Positions 31,438-38,581 of a DNA stretch of 38,711 nt are shown in pieces (the first letter of the stretch is position 1; the number at the start of each line of letters is the position of its first letter). The notes under the pieces were generated by a model. It was not told the DNA's origin. It did no database searches and worked only from the letters and a program-made list of their open reading frames with translations. The stretch spans positions 1 through 38,711 of the IMG/VR virus record IMGVR_UViG_3300044617_001032; one strand, 5' to 3'. The translations under genes were made by a program, and so were the position numbers. The DNA is from a virus.

Positions 31438-31872
31438 TTATATAAATTTTACTAATTCATCAATTTTAGGAACTCTAATATATTTTTTCTTTTCAATGCT
31501 ATTCATAATTCGAACCCGCGATATGCCAAAATATAAACATGCTGCATCAACAGACATAAAGTTAATAATTGTATCATTGGATAGCACAGCTTTAACGTGA
31601 CGGTTTTGTTTTGGAATTTTACCAAGCTGTTCTTTAGCTGCATTTCGATTCTGAATGTATTTATAAACTGATTCAGCAGTTACTAAGCATTCTGTTTTTA
31701 TATTGCCTAAAGAAACAAAATCTTCAAAATGCTTTACAAATATTTCATCGGGTTTTGCTTCGGTTAAATATCCAAAATTTATTAGCTGTCTTATTCTGGT
31801 ACCAGCATAGTTAGGATTCTTAGCGCCGTTAGGTTTTATTAGCTGCATCGCTTGCTCAAACGTTAAATACAT
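31438..31872 (-). CDS. NUMOD1-like putative DNA-binding protein
   Basis: The 144-residue protein has no full recognised domain, but its C-terminal part (about 105-131, SVDAACLYFGISRVRIMNSIEKKKYI) is like the NUMOD1 helix-turn-helix used by homing endonucleases and related regulators to bind DNA. The N-terminal part (TFEQAMQLIKPNGAKNP...IRQLINFGYL) may be a second winged HTH-like unit. No nuclease motif is seen, so a regulator rather than a homing nuclease is my guess. A strong terminator sits 11 bases before its start codon, so its expression depends on read-through or an unseen promoter. Confidence 0.5.
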   Translation of the reverse strand: MYLTFEQAMQLIKPNGAKNPNYAGTRIRQLINFGYLTEAKPDEIFVKHFEDFVSLGNIKTECLVTAESVYKYIQNRNAAKEQLGKIPKQNRHVKAVLSNDTIINFMSVDAACLYFGISRVRIMNSIEKKKYIRVPKIDELVKFI

Positions 31873-31883
31873 ATCTTATTTTT

Positions 31884-31916
31884 AAAAAAAAACCGCCTGA
31901 ACTTCAAAACAGGCGG
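31884..31916 (-). terminator. - strand terminator downstream of ssb
   Basis: On the - strand, CCGCCTG and CAGGCGG (31893-31899 and 31910-31916) form a perfect 7-bp stem around a 10-base loop, followed by nine T (31884-31892). It would stop much of the transcription coming from ssb before the NUMOD1-like gene. Confidence 0.88.
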
Positions 31917-31979
31917 CCCAAACTAAAGACCAATGAGTACAACAAAGAAAAAATAAGATTTTATTTTAATATTTGCAAC

Positions 31980-32336
31980 TTAAAATGGCAAATCTGTATC
32001 AAATTCTGTTTGTGGTATAACTTCAACTTCTACTGATTGCGCTTTTTGACCTGTGTTAATTTTTCTGCAATACGAAGCGATAATATCAGTATAGTATTTG
32101 CCTTCATGTTCCCGGTATTCTATTTTGCCTTCAATGAAAAGCATATCACCCTTTTCAAGTTTAATATTATTCCAATAGCTGACATTGTGCCATTGTGTTT
32201 TTTCTTGCCATTCGCCGTTTTTATCTTTGCTACTTTCAGATGTTGCAAAGCTAAATTTGGTTAGCGTTTTTTCGCCAAATGTTTTTTGCTCAGGTTCTTT
32301 GCCAATCCTACCAATTAGCGTAACGCGGTTTACCAT
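31980..32336 (-). CDS. ssb: Single-stranded DNA-binding protein
   Basis: The 118-residue protein starts with the SSB signature MVNRVTLIGRIGKEPE, shows WHNVSYW (about 49-55), and a middle segment KGDMLFIEGKIEYREHEGKYYTDIIA (about 63-88) typical of the OB-fold. It ends in DTDLPF, the acidic tip through which SSB recruits replication and repair proteins. It is shorter than host SSBs because the linker is short. It protects single strands in phage replication and works with the Rad52-like annealing protein. The gene is followed by a strong terminator and overlaps the preceding gene by 29 bases. Confidence 0.93.
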   Translation of the reverse strand: MVNRVTLIGRIGKEPEQKTFGEKTLTKFSFATSESSKDKNGEWQEKTQWHNVSYWNNIKLEKGDMLFIEGKIEYREHEGKYYTDIIASYCRKINTGQKAQSVEVEVIPQTEFDTDLPF

Positions 32337-32550
32337 CGTATTTTTTTTTATTTGTTAAAGAATGATTATTAGCTTTTAATTTTCCCTTTGACCAGATATT
32401 AAAGTCATCGAAAAAAAATGTTTTTACATCGCCTAATTTATAATATTGATTTTCACGTGTGCAGATAGCTTTGTAATTACCCATCGGTAAATGCTGAATT
32501 ATTAGCCATTCATCGCCTTCTGTCTTATCGTGAAAAAATCGGTACATCAT
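32308..32550 (-). CDS. Unknown small protein between endolysin and ssb
   Basis: I use the ATG ending at 32550 (80 residues); longer starts (e.g. 32565 or 32622) would reach deeper into the endolysin gene. The sequence is a beta-type N-terminal part (EWLIIQHLPMGNYKAICTRENQYYKLG) and a basic C-terminal tail (KKKYDGKPRYANW), without known motif. It overlaps ssb by 29 bases, so it is translated with it. Basic tail suggests DNA binding, but that is a guess. Confidence 0.5.
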   Translation of the reverse strand: MMYRFFHDKTEGDEWLIIQHLPMGNYKAICTRENQYYKLGDVKTFFFDDFNIWSKGKLKANNHSLTNKKKYDGKPRYANW

Positions 32551-33049
32551 AAACCCAAAGGTCATATTTTTCAATGACACTAATAAGTATTTCAGCATAT
32601 TTTTTTTCGGTTGCATATCCACATTTTTTTAGACCGTGTGCCCATGCTTTATAATTTAATCTGCTTAGCTTTGTTAGGTGTCTATAATGCTTAGATGTTA
32701 GCAGCTTCGAATGATCACGATATGACCACCATGCAGATTTGTAAACTTGAAACTTATCGCGTGGTGTATCGTCTTTGTAAATCGCATATTTGCCCCTACC
32801 GCGATACTTTACACCAAAGTGATTGTTATGCTTAACCGCTAAACTTGAACGGCCTGCATTGCTTTCTATAATGCCCTGAGCTAATGTTATGCTTACAGGT
32901 ATATTATAAAGTTTTGCTTCTTGCTTTGCAGTCTTTAAAAAGCGGTTTATATAACGTTCAATGTGGTTTTGTTTTGGCTGCTTTTTTAGTGCCGGGAATG
33001 TAGCAGAAGTAAATAGCACTACTGCCAAAATTAAAATTGCTGTTTTCAT
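32525..33049 (-). CDS. Exported endolysin, GH73-type N-acetylglucosaminidase
   Basis: The 174-residue protein has an N-terminal signal peptide (MKTAILILAVVLFTSATFPA) and the FlgJ-like glucosaminidase pattern: an N-terminal helix, ITLAQGIIESNAGRSSLA (about 54-71, with the likely catalytic Glu in GIIESN), NNHFGVKYRG (about 75-84) and a late WAHGLKKCGYAT. It cuts the glycan of host peptidoglycan. The signal peptide implies Sec export, so the enzyme reaches the wall without a large holin hole. It follows a small membrane-protein gene by 6 bases, and lies in the - strand region although it is a late function; perhaps it is held inactive or translated late. Confidence 0.85.
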   Translation of the reverse strand: MKTAILILAVVLFTSATFPALKKQPKQNHIERYINRFLKTAKQEAKLYNIPVSITLAQGIIESNAGRSSLAVKHNNHFGVKYRGRGKYAIYKDDTPRDKFQVYKSAWWSYRDHSKLLTSKHYRHLTKLSRLNYKAWAHGLKKCGYATEKKYAEILISVIEKYDLWVYDVPIFSR

Positions 33050-33055
33050 GTGTGT

Positions 33056-33301
33056 TTAAGTTAAAATGTTTACTAATGCTGCGCCTGTTGCATAGCCTAC
33101 ACCATAGCATAGCGCAAGTTTTAAGCGGTCACGGTTGTTCTTTGCTTCGATTTGATAGGCAAGAAAGGGCAAGCCTAAAAACGGGCCTATAAACGCCCAC
33201 CAGACCATTGGCAAAAGCTGCCTATCTGAAACAGCACTAATATAAAATGTACTCGCTATTTCGATAATTACAGCGGCAATAAATAGGATAATGTATTTCA
33301 T
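33056..33301 (-). CDS. Small membrane protein upstream of the endolysin
   Basis: From the ATG ending at 33301 the protein has 81 residues, three membrane helices (about 2-22, 30-48, 60-79) and a short basic loop (KNNRDRLK). The start is fixed by an ATGA overlap with the preceding gene's stop. Its first part resembles a family of small membrane proteins found in phages and prophages. A second holin, an antiholin or a lysis regulator is possible next to the endolysin; nothing more is visible. Confidence 0.6.
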   Translation of the reverse strand: MKYIILFIAAVIIEIASTFYISAVSDRQLLPMVWWAFIGPFLGLPFLAYQIEAKNNRDRLKLALCYGVGYATGAALVNILT

Positions 33302-33471
33302 TTTAAAAGTTGCTCGTTTAGCTGTTTGATTACGTTTTTGAATGCAAAAGGAAAACAAGTATGTTCCCATAAATAGAAATCACATTGTTCGTCAGACCAG
33401 TCGGGTTTAAAATGTTTAACCCAATCAATGTAAGGCATTTGGTTTGCCTGTTCGACTGTTAGTTCCGTCAT
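33298..33471 (-). CDS. Small protein (57 residues) ahead of the membrane gene
   Basis: An ATG ending at 33471 opens a 57-residue frame with a helical acidic-aromatic N-terminal half (MTELTVEQANQMPYIDWVKHF) and a DEQCDFYLWEHTCFPFAFK centre. The stop overlaps the next start by ATGA. Two cysteines and many aromatic residues suggest a compact fold. Not recognised, but tight coupling on both sides supports it. Confidence 0.6.
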   Translation of the reverse strand: MTELTVEQANQMPYIDWVKHFKPDWSDEQCDFYLWEHTCFPFAFKNVIKQLNEQLLK

Positions 33472-33477
33472 GATGTG

Positions 33478-33963
33478 TTATATTTTAAATTTATCTAATT
33501 TTTTAATTTCTAAATTCCAACAATTATCTTTAAATATAAATCCGTTAACATCTTTTGTTCCTTTTTTATTATATTTTGCATATTTTAAAAATTCTTCCTT
33601 TTTTTTATAACCTAATAAAAAACATTTTTCATAATTTTCAAGAACTCTAACAAAAAAATAAAAATCACATTTTTGTTTTATATTAAAATCTGAAATACTA
33701 CATAAATAATGTTCCATAGGGATAACTTTAGTTTTTTTTGTTTTAACATCAATTTTGTAATTATCAATAATTAAATCATAATCAAAAGTGCTATTGTTAT
33801 CAATATCAAAACCTTTTAATTTATAAAAATCATAAATTATAATTTCACCTAAAGCACCATATATATTACTTTGGCCATTCATTATTGAACCATTTAAATT
33901 TACAAAAGTATATAATTCTTTTGCTCTATCTATTTGATTTTGATTTATATCAATTACAATCAT
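33478..33963 (-). CDS. PD-(D/E)XK nuclease-like protein
   Basis: The 161-residue protein shows the order of a restriction-endonuclease-like core: YGALGEIIIYDF (Glu in a helix), then TFDYDLIIDNYKIDVKTKK, in which D-x10-14-DVK fits the PD...D/E-x-K pair. A later DFYFFVRV strand would complete the core. Phages use such small nucleases for DNA processing or host genome breakdown, but I cannot name a family. Codons here are clearly more AT-rich than in flanking genes (Asn, Ile, Lys and Phe rich), like the GIY-YIG-like gene at 135, so both may be late arrivals. A short gap of non-coding DNA precedes it. Confidence 0.6.
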   Translation of the reverse strand: MIVIDINQNQIDRAKELYTFVNLNGSIMNGQSNIYGALGEIIIYDFYKLKGFDIDNNSTFDYDLIIDNYKIDVKTKKTKVIPMEHYLCSISDFNIKQKCDFYFFVRVLENYEKCFLLGYKKKEEFLKYAKYNKKGTKDVNGFIFKDNCWNLEIKKLDKFKI

Positions 33964-34013
33964 AAATAATAAAGTTAAAAAATGCTGTCTTTCCAGCTGT
34001 CAGGAGTTTTTGT

Positions 34014-34171
34014 TTAGCGGCCTGCCCTTCTGGAACTACCAAACCAAGTATTGTTAATGCGTTTTTGAATTATCCCCTGAACGCTAACAGTGCCAACATA
34101 CGATTTGGAATACTTAGTAGTATTATCTTCGGTCCATACTCAGCGCTAAGCAGAGGGCTTTTAAGTTTCAT
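34014..34171 (-). pseudogene. Small gene apparently split by a frameshift
   Basis: An ATG ending at 34171 overlaps the previous gene's stop in an ATGA, as other real starts in this operon do. The frame ends after 33 codons, but if it moved by -1 near codon 11 (after LLSAE) it would continue as a protein-like reading VWTEDNTTKYSK and on, to a stop at 34014, giving about 52 residues. The second frame has no start of its own. I see no clear slippery heptamer. A broken gene, a sequencing error or an unusual frameshift are all possible. The 50 bases between it and the next gene have no gene. Confidence 0.4.
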
Positions 34172-34323
34172 TTTTTTTTATCAATTAACAAAATTAAACC
34201 GATACCAAGACATAAGCCGCCTATAAATGCAAATACTAACATAAGATAAAGTTTTTCAAGTGTTAAGGCCATTGTTAAACCAACTAATAAGCCAGCGCAA
34301 GCGCTAATAATTATATCTTTCAT
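34168..34323 (-). CDS. Small membrane protein (51 residues)
   Basis: I use the ATG ending at 34323, giving 51 residues with two membrane helices (about 2-19 and 25-45) and a basic end (LLIDKKK). It overlaps the gene before it by 20 bases, and its stop overlaps the ATG at 34171. Unknown function; two-helix small proteins in early operons can be envelope or exclusion factors, which is only a guess. Confidence 0.55.
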   Translation of the reverse strand: MKDIIISACAGLLVGLTMALTLEKLYLMLVFAFIGGLCLGIGLILLIDKKK

Positions 34324-34636
34324 ATAGAAGATCATCAAGTTGGTTATGAATTTGGTTGTCAATATAAGCATCGTAATCTGATTCGTTTTGACTGCTTAAA
34401 CATTCTTGCAAAAGTTCTTCAACTTCGTCATAAGTCATATTGAGCATTATTGCAAGTTCATCAGTTGTGTATTCAGTATCATCTATTGTAGTGCTAAGAA
34501 TCTCAAAAAAAGCATCTTCATCGGGTTCAAGTGGTACGCCGTATTTATCGCGAGATCCGCGGCAATATTCATTGTATTCTCCTGTAATAACTAATGTTTT
34601 GTCGTTTGGCATTAAATAATCTGTTGTCGTTTTCAT
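34304..34636 (-). CDS. Acidic unknown protein
   Basis: The 110-residue product is rich in Asp, Glu and Tyr (EPDEDAFFEIL, SDYDAYIDNQI) with helices TTDELAIMLNMTYDEVEELLQ. Such acidic small phage proteins can mimic DNA and block host proteins, but this is only composition. No known motif. The start follows a TTTAAAAACTTC leader variant. Confidence 0.6.
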   Translation of the reverse strand: MKTTTDYLMPNDKTLVITGEYNEYCRGSRDKYGVPLEPDEDAFFEILSTTIDDTEYTTDELAIMLNMTYDEVEELLQECLSSQNESDYDAYIDNQIHNQLDDLLYERYNY

Positions 34637-34638
34637 TT

Positions 34639-34878
34639 TTAGAAGTTTTTAAAGTTAATAATTTCATTTAATACGTCAAAATAATACTGTACTACCTTAG
34701 TAGTTTTTTCATCTGTCAAATCGTGTACTAACAAATCTGATACAACGCAATCGCCTAATTCGTCAGCAACCATTAAACAAATGTTTATAGTGTGTAGCTT
34801 TTCAACATCGTTCATTTGTTGCCAGCGACCAAAGCTATAACGTTCTATAAGTTCGGTTGCTTTATCCTTTGGTGTCAT
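34639..34878 (-). CDS. Small conserved-looking helical protein
   Basis: The 79-residue protein begins TPKDKATELIERYSFGRW and ends in a KVVQYYFDVLNEIINFK helix. ELI.RY-type small proteins of this pattern occur in many Bacteroidota phages without a known role. It overlaps the gene ending at 35059 by 17 bases. No membrane or catalytic pattern. Confidence 0.6.
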   Translation of the reverse strand: MTPKDKATELIERYSFGRWQQMNDVEKLHTINICLMVADELGDCVVSDLLVHDLTDEKTTKVVQYYFDVLNEIINFKNF

Positions 34879-35059
34879 TTGTTAAATATCTGTCGGTTAA
34901 CCAAATGCCTATTTTATCTTCAAGTCTGTACATGTACTGATAAGAATCAGTAAACTTAATATCAATAATTTTAGATGTGTAAGGCTTTGTCATTCTGTCA
35001 TCATAGGTTACTATATCGCCTATGTTAAACTTGCTGGTAAATGTGATAATTCTTTTCAT
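34862..35059 (-). CDS. Small SH3-like protein
   Basis: I start at the ATG ending at 35059 (65 residues), since AAAAAACTTCACACA, the operon's leader motif, lies just before it. The sequence (FNIGDIVTYDDRMTKPYTSKIIDIKF, then YRLEDKIGIWLTDRYL) is a five-strand pattern like small SH3/KOW-type barrels found in phages. Possible RNA or protein binding; function not known. Confidence 0.6.
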   Translation of the reverse strand: MKRIITFTSKFNIGDIVTYDDRMTKPYTSKIIDIKFTDSYQYMYRLEDKIGIWLTDRYLTNDTKG

Positions 35060-35078
35060 TGTGTGAAGTTTTTTGTTG

Positions 35079-35213
35079 TTAAAGAATAATATTTTGTCCG
35101 TTTTCAAACTTGTAAATGTTACCTGAAATAGCAATAGGAAAAACCTGCTTACCATTAAGAAAAAACATTACTGTGTTTGTAATTCTGTTTTTAGTTACGT
35201 TTACTGTGTTCAT
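35079..35213 (-). CDS. Small unknown protein (44 residues), first gene after the promoter
   Basis: The ATG ending at 35213 opens a 44-residue frame rich in Asn and Thr (MNTVNVTKNRITNTVMFFLNGKQVF) with a beta-type pattern. It is the first gene after the - strand promoter at 35254-35283 and has a AAAAAACTTTAG variant of the leader. Unknown function. Confidence 0.55.
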   Translation of the reverse strand: MNTVNVTKNRITNTVMFFLNGKQVFPIAISGNIYKFENGQNIIL

Positions 35214-35253
35214 AATCTAAAGTTTTTTGTTGTCATTTAATCAAATCCTGACA

Positions 35254-35283
35254 CGAAGATACAACCCTTTTTTATATTTCAAA
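35254..35283 (-). promoter_or_regulatory. - strand promoter of the small-gene operon
   Basis: On the - strand, TTTG (35280-35283) is followed after 18 bases by TATCTTCG (35254-35261), one mismatch from TAnnTTTG. It faces the small genes from 35213 down. Just upstream lies an AT-rich stretch with TTTTTATAAAAATTTTTATAAA, similar to that near the other promoters. Confidence 0.55.
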
Positions 35284-35301
35284 CTATTTTTATAAAAATT
35301 T

Positions 35302-37017
35302 TTATAAATTTTTTAAATTTATTGAAACGCAACGCCCCGACATGCCAGCCGCAAAACGCGTATTACTTCGACGTGATGCGCCTTTAAGCCTTAATAAGAT
35401 AGTATTCCATGATATTTGCCAAGGTGTGCCGCTTAAAACTTTTTTTACATAAACAGATGTATTTAGTATTAGTAAGTCATCACCAATTACGCGAATACCT
35501 AAACGCATTAGTCTTTCGTTTGCTTCGGCCTGTGATGGCTTAACCGATGGCTGGTAATTAAATGCGCATTCAACTAATTCGCCTATCGTTTTATTGCCTA
35601 CATAGTTTTCAGCTTCTATTCGTATTTCCTGACTTAGTATCTGTTGCAAACATCTTTGTTCATCTGTTAGATCTTCTTTGTCTTCTTCATATTTGCGCAT
35701 TTCTAAAATCGCGTTTGCTTCTTCTAATGCTATTTCTGCCGTTACCGGGTCATCGTGCAGCGTATGCCACCAACCGCCCATAAGCGCACCAAACTGATCA
35801 CCTACTGCCCTATCTTCAGTTAATAGCGATACTGCGTTTGTAAATAGTTTTATGCTTTTTTGTATGTTATCAGCTAAGTTTAGCATTCGCGCCTGAAAAC
35901 GTGGCCCGAAATCATCAGTAATAACTTTGCTTTTTAGCTTTTCAAGTTCGTTAAATTGTTTAGGGTCGGGTAATTTCTTTAGTTCCAAAACACAAAAACG
36001 GCGCTTATCTGAATCGTTTACTAACTGCGGATTTATGCTTACAAATAAAAAACAGCTTCTAACAAAATAATCAATAGCTTTACCATCTTTGCCGCCTTTA
36101 GCAATTGCAGGTGATTTTTCACTACTTGCTGCCCTTGCTAATCCTATTATTTCCTGCATCCGTTGTGCGGCGCGTTCATCATTACCTTCGCCTTCATCTA
36201 TTGTAACAGGTAGTGCATCACTGTTTAGTTTTTGCCTTACAGCTGGTTCGGTTGCCGCTGTGCCCTGTACACTAACGGCGATATTACCGATAACTTCATT
36301 TATAATATTTTCTAAAACCCAACTTTTGCCGTTTCCCCTTGGGCCTGTTATCCAAACGTGAGGCCGCCATTTTAATATACCCGAAATCGGCGCCAATGCT
36401 AACCAACCCGATAATAGTATTGCATCGGCCTTTGTTTGCCAATTTAGTTTATTTAACATCTTAGGTATCATACCCGCCTCAGTAGGTAGCAGCGCCGCTT
36501 CAATTGGCATATCAATAGCCTTATTATAAACATAGCTGTATTTAGTATCTAAGCCGCCTAAATTGTAGCGCTTTTTATCTTGTATAAGCTGTTGCCCGGC
36601 ATGAAATACTACGCCGTTTTTTTCCTGCCATGCACCGCGACCGCGTATGTTTTCAGTATTATAAAAACCAATCGCATTGCAGAAATTTATAAGATAATCT
36701 GCCGCCGTGGTTACTTCGTAATTACTATTGTCACGATTTGGAAAACTTGTTACCCAAAATTCTAACGGCGCTATGCTCAATAAATTAGCCTTGTTTATTG
36801 TTACAGCTTTATACTTTACTATTGACATAGTTGAACGAATGTAGAAATAGTAAAGCATTTGCCCATCTTCAATGCCCCATCCTAACGGCCTAAAATAGCC
36901 ACCTATAAAACCTTTTTTATCGGTTTCAGGTGCTGATGCTGCTGGCCGTTCTGCTTTCGGTTTCTTTGTACTCTGTTTGGGTTTTTGTTCCCAGTCTATT
37001 GGTTTGTCTTGTTTCAT
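35302..37017 (-). CDS. P-loop replication ATPase, primase-helicase-like (DUF927-type)
   Basis: The 571-residue protein has an ATPase core with Walker A GPRGNGKS (225-232) and Walker B VTIDEGE (271-277), then a SCFLFVSINPQ segment (about 310-322) fitting a sensor or arginine-finger zone. The order resembles DUF927- or VirE-type phage helicase/primase C-terminal domains. The N-terminal 200 residues (APLEFWVT, TAADYLINFCNAIGF) have no clear primase motif. It probably works at the fork with the neighbouring DnaB N-terminal-domain gene, whose stop overlaps its start by 4 bases. Whether it is the true helicase is inferred. The Pro/Lys/Ala-rich N-terminal 35 residues are probably disordered. Confidence 0.7.
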   Translation of the reverse strand: MKQDKPIDWEQKPKQSTKKPKAERPAASAPETDKKGFIGGYFRPLGWGIEDGQMLYYFYIRSTMSIVKYKAVTINKANLLSIAPLEFWVTSFPNRDNSNYEVTTAADYLINFCNAIGFYNTENIRGRGAWQEKNGVVFHAGQQLIQDKKRYNLGGLDTKYSYVYNKAIDMPIEAALLPTEAGMIPKMLNKLNWQTKADAILLSGWLALAPISGILKWRPHVWITGPRGNGKSWVLENIINEVIGNIAVSVQGTAATEPAVRQKLNSDALPVTIDEGEGNDERAAQRMQEIIGLARAASSEKSPAIAKGGKDGKAIDYFVRSCFLFVSINPQLVNDSDKRRFCVLELKKLPDPKQFNELEKLKSKVITDDFGPRFQARMLNLADNIQKSIKLFTNAVSLLTEDRAVGDQFGALMGGWWHTLHDDPVTAEIALEEANAILEMRKYEEDKEDLTDEQRCLQQILSQEIRIEAENYVGNKTIGELVECAFNYQPSVKPSQAEANERLMRLGIRVIGDDLLILNTSVYVKKVLSGTPWQISWNTILLRLKGASRRSNTRFAAGMSGRCVSINLKNL

Positions 37018-37625
37018 TGTCTTACTATTTGTTTACCAACGTTAAACTTTTTTATGTTTTGCATTAGATCACGTACGGTATCAAAAACATCGTCAGTATC
37101 AGCGATAATTGAATTTATCATATTTATTCCTACTTTTATCAATTCGCGCTGTACATGCTTTTGAATTAGTATTCGTGCATGGTATTCTAAATTTGCAGAA
37201 CTTGCTACCCGGTTTGTTAATTCAGCTAAATAAGCAGGGCCACCGCAACGGTATTTTAATTTTTCAGCTACGGTAATAATATCTACTACTTCAACTGATT
37301 GGCAAAGTTCAAAAATAAGTTTGTGATTATCAAAATAAAAGTGTTCAGGGCTTAAAAAATTAACTTTGTCGCGGGCGTTATTATCTACTAATATAGCACC
37401 TAAAATAACTTGTTCTAAATCTTTTGAATGTGGGAAGGTAATTTGTTTTTCAAAAAAACTTTGCTCTTTTTCTTCAAGTGCAATAATGATATTTTGCAAC
37501 GTTAAAAGTTGCCGTTCTTTAAGTTGCCTGTAATTTTGGCGCTTAGTATCGTCTTTAATATAAGCATCCATCTTTAATGCTTCATCTTTAAGTTCAGATA
37601 GTAGGTTTTCAGCTTCGTTGGTCAT
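37014..37625 (-). CDS. Stand-alone DnaB N-terminal-domain protein
   Basis: Residues about 62-165 match the DnaB helicase N-terminal domain: FPHSKDLEQVILGAILVDN, FLSPEHFYFDNHKLIFELC, VDIITVAEKL, GGPAYLAELTNRV, and AILIQKHVQRELIKVG at its end. A RecA-like motor domain should follow in a normal DnaB (about 450 residues), but this protein stops at 203 without any P-loop. It also has a charged helical extension of about 60 residues in front. It may dimerise or bind primase and lend the hexamer collar to the ATPase encoded next (35302), to which it is coupled by an ATGA overlap. A decoy for the host helicase is another option. Confidence 0.75.
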   Translation of the reverse strand: MTNEAENLLSELKDEALKMDAYIKDDTKRQNYRQLKERQLLTLQNIIIALEEKEQSFFEKQITFPHSKDLEQVILGAILVDNNARDKVNFLSPEHFYFDNHKLIFELCQSVEVVDIITVAEKLKYRCGGPAYLAELTNRVASSANLEYHARILIQKHVQRELIKVGINMINSIIADTDDVFDTVRDLMQNIKKFNVGKQIVRQ

Positions 37626-38581
37626 ATGTTTAAGTTTTTTAATATTTTATAAAGTACGTTAACTACAATTGAGTTCCCTGCTTGTTTGTAGGCTTGACTA
37701 TCTGAGCAAACCCACGTAAATGAATCGGGAAAATCCATAAGGCGGAAACATTCGCGAGGGGTTAGGCGGCGGATTAATTTAGTATCCCATAAATGAGTAC
37801 AAGAACTTGCATTTACCCTTGTGCTTATACAAATACAATCCTCGTGAATGCTTTTATTATAACTATCTATTATTGTAATATTATTTGGTAATTCGTATTT
37901 TTCTAATGTCTCAGATAATCTTCTAATATTATATACATTTTCAATATTATACTTTTCATCCACCTCGCTTTCAAGTACATCTTTTAACCGATTTGTCAAA
38001 TGTTCCTCAGCGGGAAAACTAAAATTATTATCTTTGTCATCACGAATGCCAATTAAAAAAACACGTTCCCGATTTTGTGGTACTCCGTGGTGCTTTGCGT
38101 TTAATACTTTCCAATATAAGTGATAAGGAACTGAATCGGCATAAGGAAATAAAACAGGCGCACCATTAACAGATTTGCCGCCTAAAAAATTAACCCATTC
38201 CGAAAATGTTCTACCGCCATCATCTGATAATAAACCTTTGACATTTTCAAAGATAAAAAAACGTGGTTTATTTTTTTCTATAAATTCTAAACTATTAAAA
38301 AATAAAATACCTCTTTTGTCATTTTTCCCTAATCGCTTCCCAGCTAAACTAAACGCTTGACAAGGCGGTGATGTCATATAAATGTCTAATGATTCTGTTG
38401 GTATTTCACGTTCGTAAACATTGGTCGGGTAATATTTAGGTTCGCCATAGTTGTGAATAAAAGTTTGCCGGGCGTATTTATCCATATCGCAGGCAAATAT
38501 TTCATCATATTCTATACCTAATCTTTTTAAGGCTTGGTTAAATGCACCAACACCGCTAAAATCTGAGCCTACTGTTTTCAT
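37622..38581 (-). CDS. DNA cytosine-5 methyltransferase
   Basis: The 319-residue enzyme has all major C5-methyltransferase motifs in order: I DFSGVGAF (residues 7-14), IV SPPCQAFS with catalytic Cys74, VI ENVKG (Glu112), VIII QNRERVFLIG (169-178), IX RRLTPRECFRLMDFP (about 270-284) and X QAGNSIVVNV near the end. It transfers methyl from SAM to cytosine, probably to hide phage DNA from host restriction or for regulation. The target site cannot be read from the sequence. No restriction partner is seen inside the window, though a VRR-NUC-like gene starts upstream and overlaps by ATGA. The target recognition region (about 200-265) is AT-rich in codons, as if exchanged. Confidence 0.9.
   Translation of the reverse strand: MKTVGSDFSGVGAFNQALKRLGIEYDEIFACDMDKYARQTFIHNYGEPKYYPTNVYEREIPTESLDIYMTSPPCQAFSLAGKRLGKNDKRGILFFNSLEFIEKNKPRFFIFENVKGLLSDDGGRTFSEWVNFLGGKSVNGAPVLFPYADSVPYHLYWKVLNAKHHGVPQNRERVFLIGIRDDKDNNFSFPAEEHLTNRLKDVLESEVDEKYNIENVYNIRRLSETLEKYELPNNITIIDSYNKSIHEDCICISTRVNASSCTHLWDTKLIRRLTPRECFRLMDFPDSFTWVCSDSQAYKQAGNSIVVNVLYKILKNLNI

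Noticed and set aside
35562-36361. + strand frames within the replication ATPase gene
   Set aside because: They are antisense to a gene with clear Walker motifs and show no protein-like pattern.
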